NCBI GenBank assembly: GCA_001600635.1
Contig: BCKL01000025.1
Coordinates: 340,790 to 404,789 of the forward strand
Origin: Leucosporidium creatinivorum
Lineage: Eukaryota; Basidiomycota; Microbotryomycetes; Leucosporidiales; Leucosporidiaceae
Direction: 5' to 3'
DNA length: 64,000 bases
The stretch's first letter is position 1. Each line of letters opens with the position of its first letter. The translations under genes were made by a program, and so were the position numbers. Positions 1 to 10,865 of this stretch are shown here, one piece after another. Under the pieces are notes generated by a model. That model worked only from the letters and a program-made list of their open reading frames with translations, was not told where the DNA came from and ran no database searches.

Positions 1-983
1 CAGTGCGCTCTCGCCGAAGCCGAATACGAGGACTACGACGAAGACGAGAACGCCGATGGCTCGCAGCGCATCAAGGAGATCGTGAGCGACTCGTTTCTAT
101 GCGCAGAGCCCGAGCTGACCTCCCCTCTCTCGAACAGGACGAGAATGAGGTCGTTCAGGGCTTGGTCGATATTGGCAAGCAAAAGCAGCTCTCCGCTGCC
201 GAGCGCAGGAAGAAGGAAGAGCAGGAGGCGATCAAGAGGATTCTCACCGGCGCCTATACACTCGAGAGCAATGCGACGCTCGGCAACAGCAAGGTCGAGG
301 AGGAGCGCGCTCGCCGCGCCGTCCAGGTGAGCTTCTACTTCTCTCCCTCGCTCTCGCGCATCACGCTGATTCGCCTTGCCCTTCTCAGGGTCAAATTCTC
401 GGCGGAGCCAAGCCCCGCACCAGCCGCGAGGACTCGCCTGCGACCAAGAGGGACTCGAAGCCCGCCGTCGACGTCAAGCCCGCCTCGAAGGCGCCGAAGA
501 CGGGTGGCGACTGGGACCCAACGGCGAGGCGCAGCAAGAAGAGGAAAGTGCTCGTTCAGCAAACCGTCGTTTCCAAGTCCAAGCCCAAGAGGGAGACCAA
601 GGTCAAGCCCGAGCCCGTCGTCAAAGCCGAGCCGGCTGAGGTCAAGCCCAAGGTCGTTCGCGTCAAGGCCGAGCCGCCTTCCTCCCCTCGTCAGTCGTCC
701 ACCTCGACGTCCTCGTCGGAGTCCTTCGCCATGCTCGCCGATATGAAGAAGCGTCTCGGTATCTCGTCCAGCGTGACCCTCAAGCAGATCATCAATGCCA
801 GGTGAGCTCCACTTCGCCGCCTCATACTCGCTGAAAGCTGACTCTGGCTTGACCTACAGCATGCCGGATCGTCGTGCTTGGAGCGTGTTCCTGCAGAGCT
901 TGGCCTTCCTGGACGAGAAGGGCCAGAAGCAGGAGATGGAGAGGCTCTGCTCGGCGTACAAGAACAAGAGCAGGAGGGGATGA
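1..983 (+). CDS. 3' end of an unidentified lysine-rich protein gene (partial)
   Basis: Only the last exons are in the window: about 1-81, 138-326, 389-801 and 860-983, with TGA at 981-983. The introns use GTGAGC donors and CAG acceptors, and frame is kept across all three joins. The visible part starts with an acidic D/E/Y stretch and a charged helix. A long Lys/Pro/Glu tract follows with repeated KPKxE/VKxEP units, including a KKRK cluster that could be a nuclear localisation signal. It ends in a compact hydrophobic segment (WSVFLQSLAFLDEKGQ) and a basic tail. I do not recognise the family. Composition suggests a nuclear or chromatin-associated protein, but this is inference from charge pattern only. 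The N-terminus lies outside the window. Confidence 0.6.
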
Positions 984-1380
984 GGTGATGTAGGGCTTGC
1001 TTGATAGTTTCCGCTTCCTTTCTGTGTTGATGTTTGATTTACTCGTAACTCGCTTTTCGCTTTTCCATCAGCCATGTCCGGCGGTCACGAGAGGAGAGCG
1101 GCTCGGCGAAGAAGGGAGTGAGTGGGAACGCGAGGGAGCGGGAGCGGGAGCGGGAAGGGTGGCTTGCCCAAAGTCAGAACGCTCACAGGTCTCGGGCTCT
1201 GCAGGCATCGCGAAGGAAGTCGGAGCGCATCAACGGTACTCTCAGAGCCAACCTTCCAAGCTCGTCTGCTTTCGCGCTCTCTCTCTATTCGACCAGCCTC
1301 TCTCGCCGTCCGCTTCCGCTCAAATCCCTCACCTGCAACCGAAGCACACCTACCCCGACACACTCCTACTCCCGTGCAAC

Positions 1381-2406
1381 ATGCGCCCCTGGAGCTCGGC
1401 AGGCCTCTTCTACGGCGTTTGGGCGACGATTGCCTCTCTCGTCTTTGCGGCAACAGCCCATGTCGAGTGGGGAGGAGCTCTGCGCGCTCTCAATATGATA
1501 CATCTCCGTCGGCGTCATGGGAAGCTCTCGGTCAAGCACTCGAGGAGGAGCAAGGGAGCCATCGAGCGAGTTCCGGAGGAGGTTTGGCGCATGATCAGGG
1601 GGACGGTGTTGCAGGAAGTGTGGGGTACGGAAAGGGTGATGATGGATAGGATGAGGTGCGAGGAGTGCACCAAGAAGGAGTGGGATTTGGCGAGGAAGGA
1701 CAGCGAGGAGGCTGGGGAGGGGCCCGCCGAGCGGGACGACCACCGAGTGCAGCCCAGGTTCGAGTGGGATCATTGGAGTCGCCCGAGCTGCAAAGACTGC
1801 CTCAAGGGGGTGCATAAGGAGAATCTTGGGTCACCCTCGGGTCGCGAGGTAAGTTCCAACCTCCTTGCCGAGGTGTGAAAGCTCCGAGCTCCCTCTCCCC
1901 TACGCGAGAGCTGATCCTCCGTGCTTCTACACCACCAGCGCATCAAGCGTCTACTCTGTGATTGTGGTCTCAAATATCTTCTCTATGAGGCGGTGGAGCT
2001 TGGCGAGCAAAGCTGGGACAAGTTCTTCGCCATCACCCTCGAGGAGCGACATATCGGCGAGACCCCTCCAGCTTGGGAAAGAACTGCCGAGGGCGATTGG
2101 GACGAAGAAAATCAAGGCGGTACTGCTATTGTCAAGATGGCGCAGGAAGATTTCCACCTCCCAGCCGACGCCGACCATCGCTTCGCTCGCCTCGTCGCCG
2201 ACTTTGGGCTCCGCTTGGAGGACCACTACCATCCCAAACCCAAGATCCCTCCCCCGGTCGCTAGCCCAAAACTGGATGATCGCTCAGCTCGAAACTTCCT
2301 GTTGGAGTTTTGTGCGCCGCAGGGGAGGCCGGAGCAGAAGGAGGTGATCACTTCTCGGATCGTCAAGCCGTGTTGGTCGCTGCGGACTCATTGCGGGCAA
2401 CAGTAG
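1381..2406 (+). CDS. Family member A1: FYGVW / F-box-like / Cys-cluster protein (intact)
   Basis: Two exons, 1381-1848 and 1939-2406, joined by a GTAAGT...CAG phase-0 intron, encode about 311 residues with an open frame throughout. The ATG is chosen because every paralogue starts at the same position before the W-S-x-A-x-L-F-Y-G motif. Visible parts in order: N-terminal SSAGLFYGVWAT (about 5-16); a basic HLRRRHGKL stretch; an F-box-like helix VPEEVWRMI (about 64-72); RCEEC (about 92) and W..WSRPSCKDC (about 128-138), which could bind a metal; after the intron a domain beginning RIKRLLCDCGLK; LPADADHRFARL; and a terminal KPCWSLRTHC. I see no signal peptide or clear membrane helix. The family is unknown to me. 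A substrate-receptor (F-box) role is only a suggestion from the PEEVW helix. Confidence 0.78.
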
Positions 2407-2969
2407 GGTGTCAGGAGTATGTTTAGTGGCTTATACAGCTTCCTCGTCTACCGCGAGGTGCAAAAAAGCCCTCATCTTTGCCTTTTCGTTCTTGCTCGGC
2501 GCTCGGCGTTGGCTTCTGACCCGGCGAGCTGCCTTTCAATGCCTTTGCGAGGTCGTTTGGGAGGCGTCCATCCTTATAGGCTAGGTGTGAACTGAGGTCC
2601 CGATTGACCATGACCTTCGAATGCGTGTGAGCGAAGCAGCGAAAGGGAAGGCGACAGCTCTTCGCCGAAGCTCGGTTACTGCACCTTACAGAGAGCTGCA
2701 GGCAAGTCATGCAGCGTCAATAGTACTAGAGACACCTCTCGGTCTGTTTTTGATCTTCTCAGCTCCCTTCACCTCACTTGCGCACCTCCTCTTCTCTCTT
2801 TCATCTTGCGCTCGAACCTGGTCCGCCTCTCCTGCCACATCCTCGTCTCGCCTCGCCGCTCGTCTACAGCTCCCTGAAGGACCTCAAAGCAGCAGCTACA
2901 CCTTCAGCACTCTATCTACAAGCTCAACCTCAGCCCCTCCCTTCGCCCTCCTTCGCTCGCCCTCTCGAA

Positions 2970-3985
2970 ATGTGCTGGAGCAACGCGACGCTCTTCTATG
3001 GCCTCTGGGTCACTACAGCGTCGCTCAACTTTGCCGCCACCGCACACAAAGCTACTCGACACACCTTCCTCGCTATCGACCTCATCGTGCATCGCCGTCG
3101 CTCTGGAAAGCTCGAGATCACGGGACAGGACGAGACATCACGACGGCGAGGGAGCTGCCCGAGGAGGTGTGGGAGATGATCAGGGAAGAGCTGCTCGAGA
3201 GGGCGGTGAGGAAGGCCGAGCTCGATAAGCTGGACGAGCTACGCTGTGACTGGTGCACCGCTAGGGACGCTGGACAGCACAAGTGCTTCTGCCCCGAGTG
3301 CACCTTGCAGCCCGCTCAATTGGAAGACGAGCACTACTGGAGCCACTGGGGACGACCGGACTGCCCCGTTGGTGCAGGATGCAATTCTCGCATCGCCAGG
3401 TCGGGCTTCACCTGGCAGCGTAGCGCAGAGCAAATCTCGGCGAGTCCCGACCAGTCCTCAAGCCGTTGTCTGCTTCCAGCTGACCCAATGACACTCTACA
3501 GAGCATCTCCAACCTCCTCTCGGAGTACTCTCTCCCCCTCGCTAACGTCGAGATGTGGCACGAGAAGCCTACCAACCGCACCTTGGACTTCGAAGCTCTC
3601 TCGGCGATCGCTCTGCCGCTCCACTCGACTCACCAGCTCAGGCAGGACTTCGCAGCGCCTGAAGCGAAAGCTCTACATACGTATCGAGGAGATCATGCGG
3701 CCAATTCCGTCTTCGATCTCTCCCCTCAAGCTCTCGCGCCCCCCGCCGATGCCGACCGACGCTTCTTCTGCCTCATCTACCTTCGTGTCGTCGACCGCTC
3801 CAAGGTCAGCATCATCGCAGTCGATGAATCCACAGCCTCGCCCATCGCTTTGCCTCAGCTCGACCCCACCGACCCTACGCCGAACGTTGGAGTGCCCTTG
3901 GCGCAAGAGCCAGTTCAATTTGGATAACTCTTCGCCGAAGGAGAGCCGCGCTGGATGCTGTGGAGCTTAGCCGAGTCTTGTTGAT
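2970..3985 (+). pseudogene. Family member B1, decayed copy (frameshift plus premature stop)
   Basis: This is a B-type copy starting MCWSNATLFYGLWVTT at 2970, nearly the same as B2 and B3. After GKLEITGQDE, at about 3133-3145, it has two extra nucleotides relative to B2. The conserved ARELPEEVWEM segment is therefore in another frame. The Cys cluster (RCDWC, then W..WGRPDC) follows in that second frame. The family intron is present at about 3440-3501 with a GC donor (GCGAGT). The downstream exon keeps ADADRRF, but an in-frame TAA at 3925-3927 cuts off the conserved LFAEGEPRWMLWSL end, which continues in frame to a TGA at 3983-3985. Two independent lesions make a pseudogene likely. A sequencing error could explain at most one of them. 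Confidence 0.75.
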
Positions 3986-5044
3986 GAGACGTAGCGTATG
4001 AGGGAGCTTCAACTTTACCAATACGACCGAACCCTTGCCATCGTCGCGCCGAAACTCGCCCCTCGCCTTTTCGGTCCTCCTCAGAGCGAGAAGGATGACA
4101 TGCGAAGGCCTACAGCTGCGACTAGCTTCGAGTTGTTCAACGCTACTTCGCTACAGCGACGACCAAGGCGAGCAATCTGCGGAGCCATCGTTGATCCGTA
4201 GAGGATGCGCCGAGGTCGACTGCACCTACCGAGCGCTAGCTCAGTGCCGCGAGTCGGGGTGTGATGAGCTGAACGAGCTTGACCCCTTCAGACCTCGCGA
4301 GATGTCGAAGTCGCGTCGAGCACTGGGACGCTTTTCCTCCTCCGCCGCAAGCAAAGGGTGAGGCACCTCTCCTGGACGCTTCTACGAGCTCTCTACGGCT
4401 CCAATCGCCTATTCTGATGATCTACAGGATAATTTGCGGATGAGGTGCAAGCTCTTTCCTCGTACCGAGGTCAAAACAGTGCGCCTTCGCCGGACACTGG
4501 GCTTGCATCGCGGATTCCACTTTTCGTGTCTGATTCTACGGCTTTGGGGACACCGAGCAACATCCACGAGACATTGAGAATTCGTACTGACGTACTCTCG
4601 CTCCCCCCAGGTCACCTCGGCGATTTTGGTGCAGCAGGACACGAGCAAGCACGAGAAAAGGCCAGGCAGGAAAACGCCGAGGTGCGGCTCACGAGGCTTT
4701 GCAGGTGCTGTGGAGCGTTGTACGACGGTGATTCGTGTCTTTGATGATGGGCAGCGGTGCTGGGGCAGCAGCGTGCATCAGGGGAGCGAGGAGTGTTGTG
4801 TTCAGCGTCTCGCCGAGGCCGAGGCCTCGGTGCACTCTCAGCTGTTGTACATCACTGCCAATTCACTTTTGACTTCACTGCACTCCGCTGCTGCTCTCAC
4901 GCGAACTCTGCTCCACTACAGAAACTCCCCGCCTTTGGAGCGAATCCCTCGGAGACCAGCGTTCGTCCCTTTGGCTTCCTCGTCGCCGCTGGTCTTGCCT
5001 CTGCTCCGACACGTCGCTCGACAAGCCCTTGAAAGAGCTACAGG
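3986..5044. other. Intergenic, no gene supported
   Basis: About 1.06 kb between pseudogene B1 and the AIF-like gene. Only short overlapping open frames without recognisable motifs or consistent splice structure are present. The last 150 bases are pyrimidine-rich and probably form the leader of the gene starting at 5045. Confidence 0.5.
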
Positions 5045-8000
5045 ATGTCCTCCAGCAGGATGACCTCCAGCAGCACATCTCGCCCGCTCACCCCCTCCGA
5101 AGCGACGAGGCTCATGCTCGAGAAGTGGGACCGCATGGAGGCGCTTCAGGACGCCGCACCAACTCGAGGACGACGACAGCGCGCCAGCTCAGTGCCAAAC
5201 CGAGAGCATACGAGGTCTCGTGTGAGGGAATGGGAGCGCTTCGACAAGGAGCGAGAGCGGCTCCGGCTCATCCAGGTCGAGACGGAGCGATTAGCGGACG
5301 AGGAAGCAGCTCGCAAGGTATGGGAGGGTCAACAGGAATCGCGCGACCGGCGGAGGAGACGGAAGAAGTCGCCTACAAGGAGCGAGACGCCCGAGCTGCT
5401 TCGGCAGCTCGAGAGCGGTTCGTTCGAGTGGATGCCGAGTCGAGCGGTCAGCGTCGGACCTTCCGTAGCTTCCACCGGATCAGCTACTGCAGCTAGTCGC
5501 TACAGCGAGGACTCGGAGAGGCCGTTTCTCTTCGACAGCGCGAGTGAGGGGGAGCCGGAGGTCGAGTCGTTGGCAAGGTCAAGGATTTGGAGGCGGAAGG
5601 ATGAGCTGAGCGGGAAGGAGACTGGAGCTGAGACTGGTAGAGGGAGTAGAAGAGGTCGTAGACCACCGGCGAGCCATCGTAAGTGCCCCTCCTTCCCAGC
5701 TGAACCTTCGCCGAAAGATCAAGCTGACCTGTTTTCTCGCCCAGCCCGCCCATCTCCTCCTCCTCCACCACCTACGAGAGCTGAATCTCCATCTTCCTCC
5801 ACTGCAAAACCCTCCAGCAGACGACCACACCCGCGCCATCGTTCCCACTCGCTCCCCGCCCGATCTCGGCGCTCCCCCTCCCTTCGCCCTTCGCCATCAC
5901 CCTCACCCGCACACACTCCCCGCAGCCCGAAAGGCTCCTCACCTCTCATTTGCTCAGCCTCATTCTCGGACGACGATAACGAGCCGCCCAAGACGGCTGT
6001 AGAAGCGGGCTTGCAGGCGCTCGAGCAGTTGCCGGGGGCGATTGGCGCTGGGCTGTCGAAACTGCTCCCGGGGTTGTTCTCGGGGACGTCAACGGATGTG
6101 CGAGGAAGTGCGATTGGAGTGGTGAGAGCTGAGGTCGGGAGGGTGGGGGAGATGGAGGAGGGCGAGATGTGAGTCCTCGGCGAAGATCGCCGAAGGAAAG
6201 GTCGAATCTGACACTGTCTTCGCCTTCAGGAAGGAGGTATCGTTTCTAGCAGCTCGGTCGAAGCTCTTGCTGTGCAAGGTGCGTTCGACTCGCGCTCGGA
6301 AGCTTCGAAACCCGCCGAACTGACCAGCTTTCGCGCACAGCTCGACGGGAAGATATATGCTACTTCGTCGCGAAGTACCTACGGCGCTACTCGATTAGTC
6401 AACGGCGTCTTAACTGCCGACGGAGTCGTCAGATGGTGAGGTTTCTGCGCTTCGAGCTCGCCGAGTCGTCGCTAACGTTGCGCTCTCCTCCCAGCCGCCA
6501 TCATGATGCCGCTTTCGACATCCGGACTGGCGCCATAGTAGACGGACCACCTCTCGCTCCTCTGCATACCTTCCCCGTGAGTCTGCCTGCCTCGCAGCCT
6601 CGGGCGCCGCCTGACATTCGCTCTCGCAGACCGAGGTCGATGCTTCCGGCGCCATCTTCATCTCCACCATCATCTCCAAGGTCGACTCGCTTGAAGGCGC
6701 CGCTCCGACTCGAGTGCGGCGCTCGAAAGAAGAAGGAGGCGTGGTCATCGTCGGCGGAGGCGCCGCTGCCTTCTACCTCGTCGACGGCCTTCGCACCGGG
6801 GGCTACAAGGGCGGTATCACACTCATTGAACGAGGGAAAAATGTACCTTATGATCGGTCAAAACTGTCAAAGAGGTGGATGGAGGAGGAGGAGGAGCTGC
6901 TGCTGCGCCAGTCAACCTATTACGAGAAGCTCGGCGTCGAGGTTCGGCTGTCTACAGTACGTCTCCGCCACCCAGAATCTCTCAGATACTGCTGAGAGAT
7001 CGCTGACTTTTCTCTTGACCTACAGGAGGTGGTCTCGGCCGACTTTGAGGAGCGATTTGTGGCTCTCGGCGAGGGCTCCGTCCTCAACTTCGACAAGCTC
7101 GTCATCGCTACGGGAGCTACACCCCAGAAGCTTCAGCTACCAGGCAGCCGTCTTGACGGTATCTTCACCCTTCGGTCCATGGAGGACGCTATCGAGCTAC
7201 GCCGCGCCGTCAACCCCTCCAAAGTGACCCGGCGACCCCTCCGAGTTATCATCATCGGCTCCTCGTTCCTCGGGACAGAGCTAGCTACTCTCCTCGCCTC
7301 CAACAAGCTCACCAAGAGTCGTCCAAAAGTCACCATCATCAGCTGCGACCGCTACCCCCTCGAAGAGCTGCTCGGCACTCGACTCGCTACTTCCCTCCTC
7401 ACCTCATTCACCGACCTCGGAGTCAGCCTTATCCACTCGTCGCCCGTTACCGCCTTCCTTCCCTCCTCTTCGTCATCCTCACACGTCGGAGCGGTACAGC
7501 TTGCCAGCGGTGAGCGAGTATCCGCTGATCTCGTACTCCTGGCAATCGGCGTCAAGGGAGCTGCGCCGAGCTGGTTGAGGCAGATGAAGGGCGTGAAAAG
7601 TGAGGATGGGAGGGTCGAGGCGGATGAGAAGAGTAGGATCAGAGGGCTGGGGAAGAAGAGCGGGGTGTTTGCTATCGGTGAGTTCGGGCGTTGAGGAGAG
7701 GCAGGCGAGAGCTGATTCAAGGCCGCCGAGCAGGAGACGTCACATACCGGCGGGACAAGACGACGGGCCAGATCATCAAGTCCGAACACTGGAACCAAGC
7801 TGCGGTGAGTAGCTGTACTTCAACCCTCCTCCTCCTCAGCTTGCGCTGATCTCGTCCCTTCGCAGAACCAAGCCCGAGCCCTCGCGCACTACATCATCAC
7901 TTCGAAGATCCTTCCACCACAGCCAGCTACCATCATTTAGTACGTCTTCCATGACTCGGGCCCTTCACCCCTAATGATCTCCTTGACCGCCCTCGCAGCT

Positions 8001-8432
8001 CGTCCCAACCTCATCCCCTCCACCTCCTCCTCACGCCCTCAGCTCCGGCCTGGGAGACGACCATGATTCTCGGTTCGCTCGACAAGCTCTCCTGCGTTGC
8101 TTACTATGCTCGTACGCCCTTCTCTTTCTCCTGCTCCCGCCGAGGCTGACTGACCCCCTCGGCCCTCTCGCTCGCAGAATCCAAGACAATTGTCTCCATC
8201 GCCCAGTTCGAGGACCCAAAGGACGATGACGGGAGTCCGTTACTCGTCCATTGCAAGGAGCTGATGAGGAGGGGTAAGATGTTGACGTTGGAGGACGTTA
8301 GAGCGAGGAAGGTGAGTCGCCGAGCCGAGCCGTTCCCCTTCGGCGCCGGGGTGTCTCGGTAGTCTGCATCGTCGGCTGATACCTCGTTTCTTTCACTCCT
8401 TTCCGCAGAATCCGATGAAGAGGCTGCTGTGA
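5045..8432 (+). CDS. AIF-like NAD(P)H oxidoreductase with degenerate Rieske domain and long disordered N-terminus
   Basis: Twelve exons (5045-5678, 5745-6168, 6230-6278, 6341-6435, 6495-6576, 6630-6956, 7026-7677, 7722-7804, 7866-7939, 7999-8111, 8178-8311, 8409-8432) give about 896 residues in one frame. Residues 1-340 are Ser/Arg/Pro-rich and look disordered, with a glycine-rich hydrophobic stretch near 320. A Rieske-type fold follows from about 345 (EEGEMKEV...LDGKIYATSS). The usual C-x-H half is altered: Cys is Ser and the His is missing (SRSTYGA). The second half keeps VVRCRHHDAAF. Next comes a pyridine-nucleotide-disulphide oxidoreductase core: VVIVGGGAAAFYL (FAD), VPYDRSKLSK, VIATGATP, RVIIIGSSFLGTELA (NAD(P)) and LLAIGVKGA. 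The C-terminal domain keeps HWNQA. It is probably a flavoprotein related to AIFM3 or ferredoxin reductases. Joining the N-terminal region to the Rieske part relies on the 6169-6229 intron, which rebuilds GEM-KEV. Two separate genes remain possible. Confidence 0.8.
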
Positions 8433-10865
8433 GCTGGCAGGCTGCTTCGGTGGAAGAATGGAGGGAAGGCGATGAGGGCTTCGCAGCTCGGCAGCGCGAT
8501 CGAGTTCGATGAGGCTGTAGGTCGCCAGAAGTCAAGCTTATGTCACTCTATCGAAGTTTGCTGTATCCACTTCGTCATGCGAGTTGGCAAAGCGAGCAGG
8601 CGCGAGAGCAATCGGATCGCCAGCCTCCGCTCCTTCTCGCTCGTCGCTCGTCGCTCGAGCATCTTTACGAAGGTCGCTACACATGGGTCGGTACTGCGTA
8701 GTTATAGGCATCGACGATGCGCCTTCTCGCTCTCTCCTGCTCGCCCTTCGTCACTCATCTCGGCGCGAGGCGACCAAAAAAGTCAGTGAGACTTCGGCGC
8801 TTCGGCGACGAGAGGATTGCGAGTTGCAAGTCGTCTGCTTCTTGCTTGCGGGCTTGGGCGGATGGCGCAGTCGAGCAATGCTCATACAGGTGGGAGGGTG
8901 TACTGTGAGCTGTAATGAACTGGCAGCCTTTCATCCCGAGAGCCGAGCAAGTCCCATCACCTGAAACACTTTCGCCCTTCCTCCTCCCGACCCCAGCCCG
9001 CCGAGCTTCTCGCGCGCCTTTCTTCCATGGCGACGAATCGAATTGGTACGTCTGTATCGGGTGTAGCTGGTGCTTCTATTGTTCTTTCTGCATCCCGCGC
9101 GATCCAGCTGCCGGCTGAGAAGCACCCCAAGTCCAACTCCAAGCCGAGCCGAGCATGTCTCATGGGCTCGTCAGCGGTTAGTCGAGTGGGATTTTGGCGC
9201 CCATGTCAAGGACAAGCCTCGCCGATACATCTCGATAGACTTTCGTTCGCTCCCACAAGCAAAGTAGCGCACAGGGGAGCAGAGGGCCAGCTCAAGCCAT
9301 CGCCGAGCAAACGCTCGAGCAGTATATCGGTCGATCGAGAGGCATTACCGGTCCCCGCCTGATCTCCCGTTAAATTCGTACGTGGGTCACTTCCAGAAGG
9401 CAAGCGTGTGCTCGGCGTTCACACTTCGCCGTCGAGCGAGAGCGAGCTGCGAACACCGAGCGAAGGCCATCACGAATCGCCACCGACGTTCTCATTGCTG
9501 AGCCCGTGTCGTGTGGGAGATGAATGGACGCTGCGCCCGCTGCACCATGCGCCTCTCCGAGAGAGCAATGTGAAGTAGCGCGCTGTCCTTCGTAGTGCGA
9601 GTACGAGGGCCCTCGCCGAGCCGGCGGCGCTGGTGCTGGATCCGAGGCGGGAAGGTCGGGAGACGGGAAGGAAGCTGTATTGCAGTACAGCGGGTCTCAA
9701 GAGGGGTTCGCCGAGCTCTGGACCCCTCTGCACAGCCTACACCGAGATTGAGCGGACTTGCTAATGCGAGTGAGTCGCCCGACCCGAATTGCTCGGCGAT
9801 CCCTTTTGCTCCGTTTGGTGCTCGACTGAGGGAAGGTCGAAGAAGGGTGGGTGGGTAGAACTTGCGCTTGTATGTGGCAGAAGAAGCTAGTGGCTGCCTT
9901 ACGGAGTAGTAGGCTTCGCCTGCTTCCCTACAAGCCGACCGAGCTGTTCCCGTTTCTCTCTCGCACTTGCGCTCCCGGATGGGGCCTCTTTGACGGGAGA
10001 CGAGGCAAAGTCGCAACACCAGATCAGCTACTTTGCAGCAGACATTGACCACCTCACTCGCGTGCTCCCGGGAGGTGACTTGTACGAACGCTCTGGCTCT
10101 TGAGCCATCGCCGAAGGCACTGAGGGAAAGTTTCGGAGGAGGCTGAATTGGCCTTGAGTCGCCTACAGGACGTCCAGATATCATACCGACTCCCTCGCGT
10201 TTCACAAGTGAGTGAGGATGAATGGGCGGAGGGGAGAAGAAGATGTGATGGAGGAAGAGGGAGAGGCGAGCGAGCTGCCGCTTGAGGAAGGTCGCGGGTG
10301 AGGAGGGAGAAGGGAAGATGATAGCATGGCAGAGCTCGGAGGGTCGATCTTTTGGGGCGGGCCATAATATCGTGGAGTATTAGAGAGGGATCATCGGGCG
10401 GCGACCTTTGGGCGCCGTCAAGCCCACTCGTCTGCCTCTGCCGAGCGCGAAAGCGAGCAACCCCGGCCCTTCCGCCTGCTCACAAGGCTCTTTGGGGTAT
10501 CTTCTTGCACACACAGCAGAGTCTTCGAGTGGCTTACATCTTGCCACCACTTGCGCCCTCCCTCCTCCCTCCTTCCCTTCCTCTCGTACACCCAAGACCT
10601 CGGCGATTCCTCGATCCCCCTTTTCGACTTTCGCAACGCTCGGCAGGACGCAACTCGGAATCCAGCAGAAGCAAGTAGCCGCCTCGCGCACCCTCCGGGA
10701 AGATACAGTGAGTCCTGTTCTCTGCTGGTATGTATGGCCGAAGCCCTGCAGAGCAAAAGAGAGCAGAGCCGAGAGGGTATCATCACAAGCTTCGGGAGCT
10801 GACTTATTCGGTTTGATCTGCAGAGCCCTACAGACGAGCTTAAGAGCAAGCAGAGGCTTCAAAAG
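8433..10865. other. Long non-coding stretch and leader of the C2H2 gene
   Basis: About 2.4 kb without a supportable coding gene. Open frames on both strands are compositional: they lack family motifs and do not splice together. The 3' part probably belongs to the transcript of the zinc-finger gene. A plausible leader intron runs from a GTGAGT donor near 10711 to a CTGCAG acceptor near 10824 and contains a GCTGAC branch site. A non-coding RNA here cannot be ruled in or out from sequence alone. Confidence 0.45.

Larger units (their letters stand above)
1190..3985 (+). repeat. Segmental duplication copy 1 (A1-B1 gene pair)
   Basis: This block carries family genes A1 and B1 plus their intergenic DNA, and it is repeated in the same order and orientation at about 42000-44785. 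Homology is visible outside the coding parts. The A leaders share GGTACTCTCAGAGCCAAC (about 1237 and 42036). The A-B spacers share the stretch around GAGGTCGTTTGG (about 2549 and 43360) and the following leader with CCTCTCGGT and AGCTCCCTTCACCTCACTTG. Limits are approximate because they were judged by eye. Confidence 0.75.

Noticed and set aside
9492-10205. A 237-codon open frame on the minus strand
   Set aside because: There are no recognisable motifs, splice partners or sensible start context, and its composition resembles the surrounding non-coding DNA.
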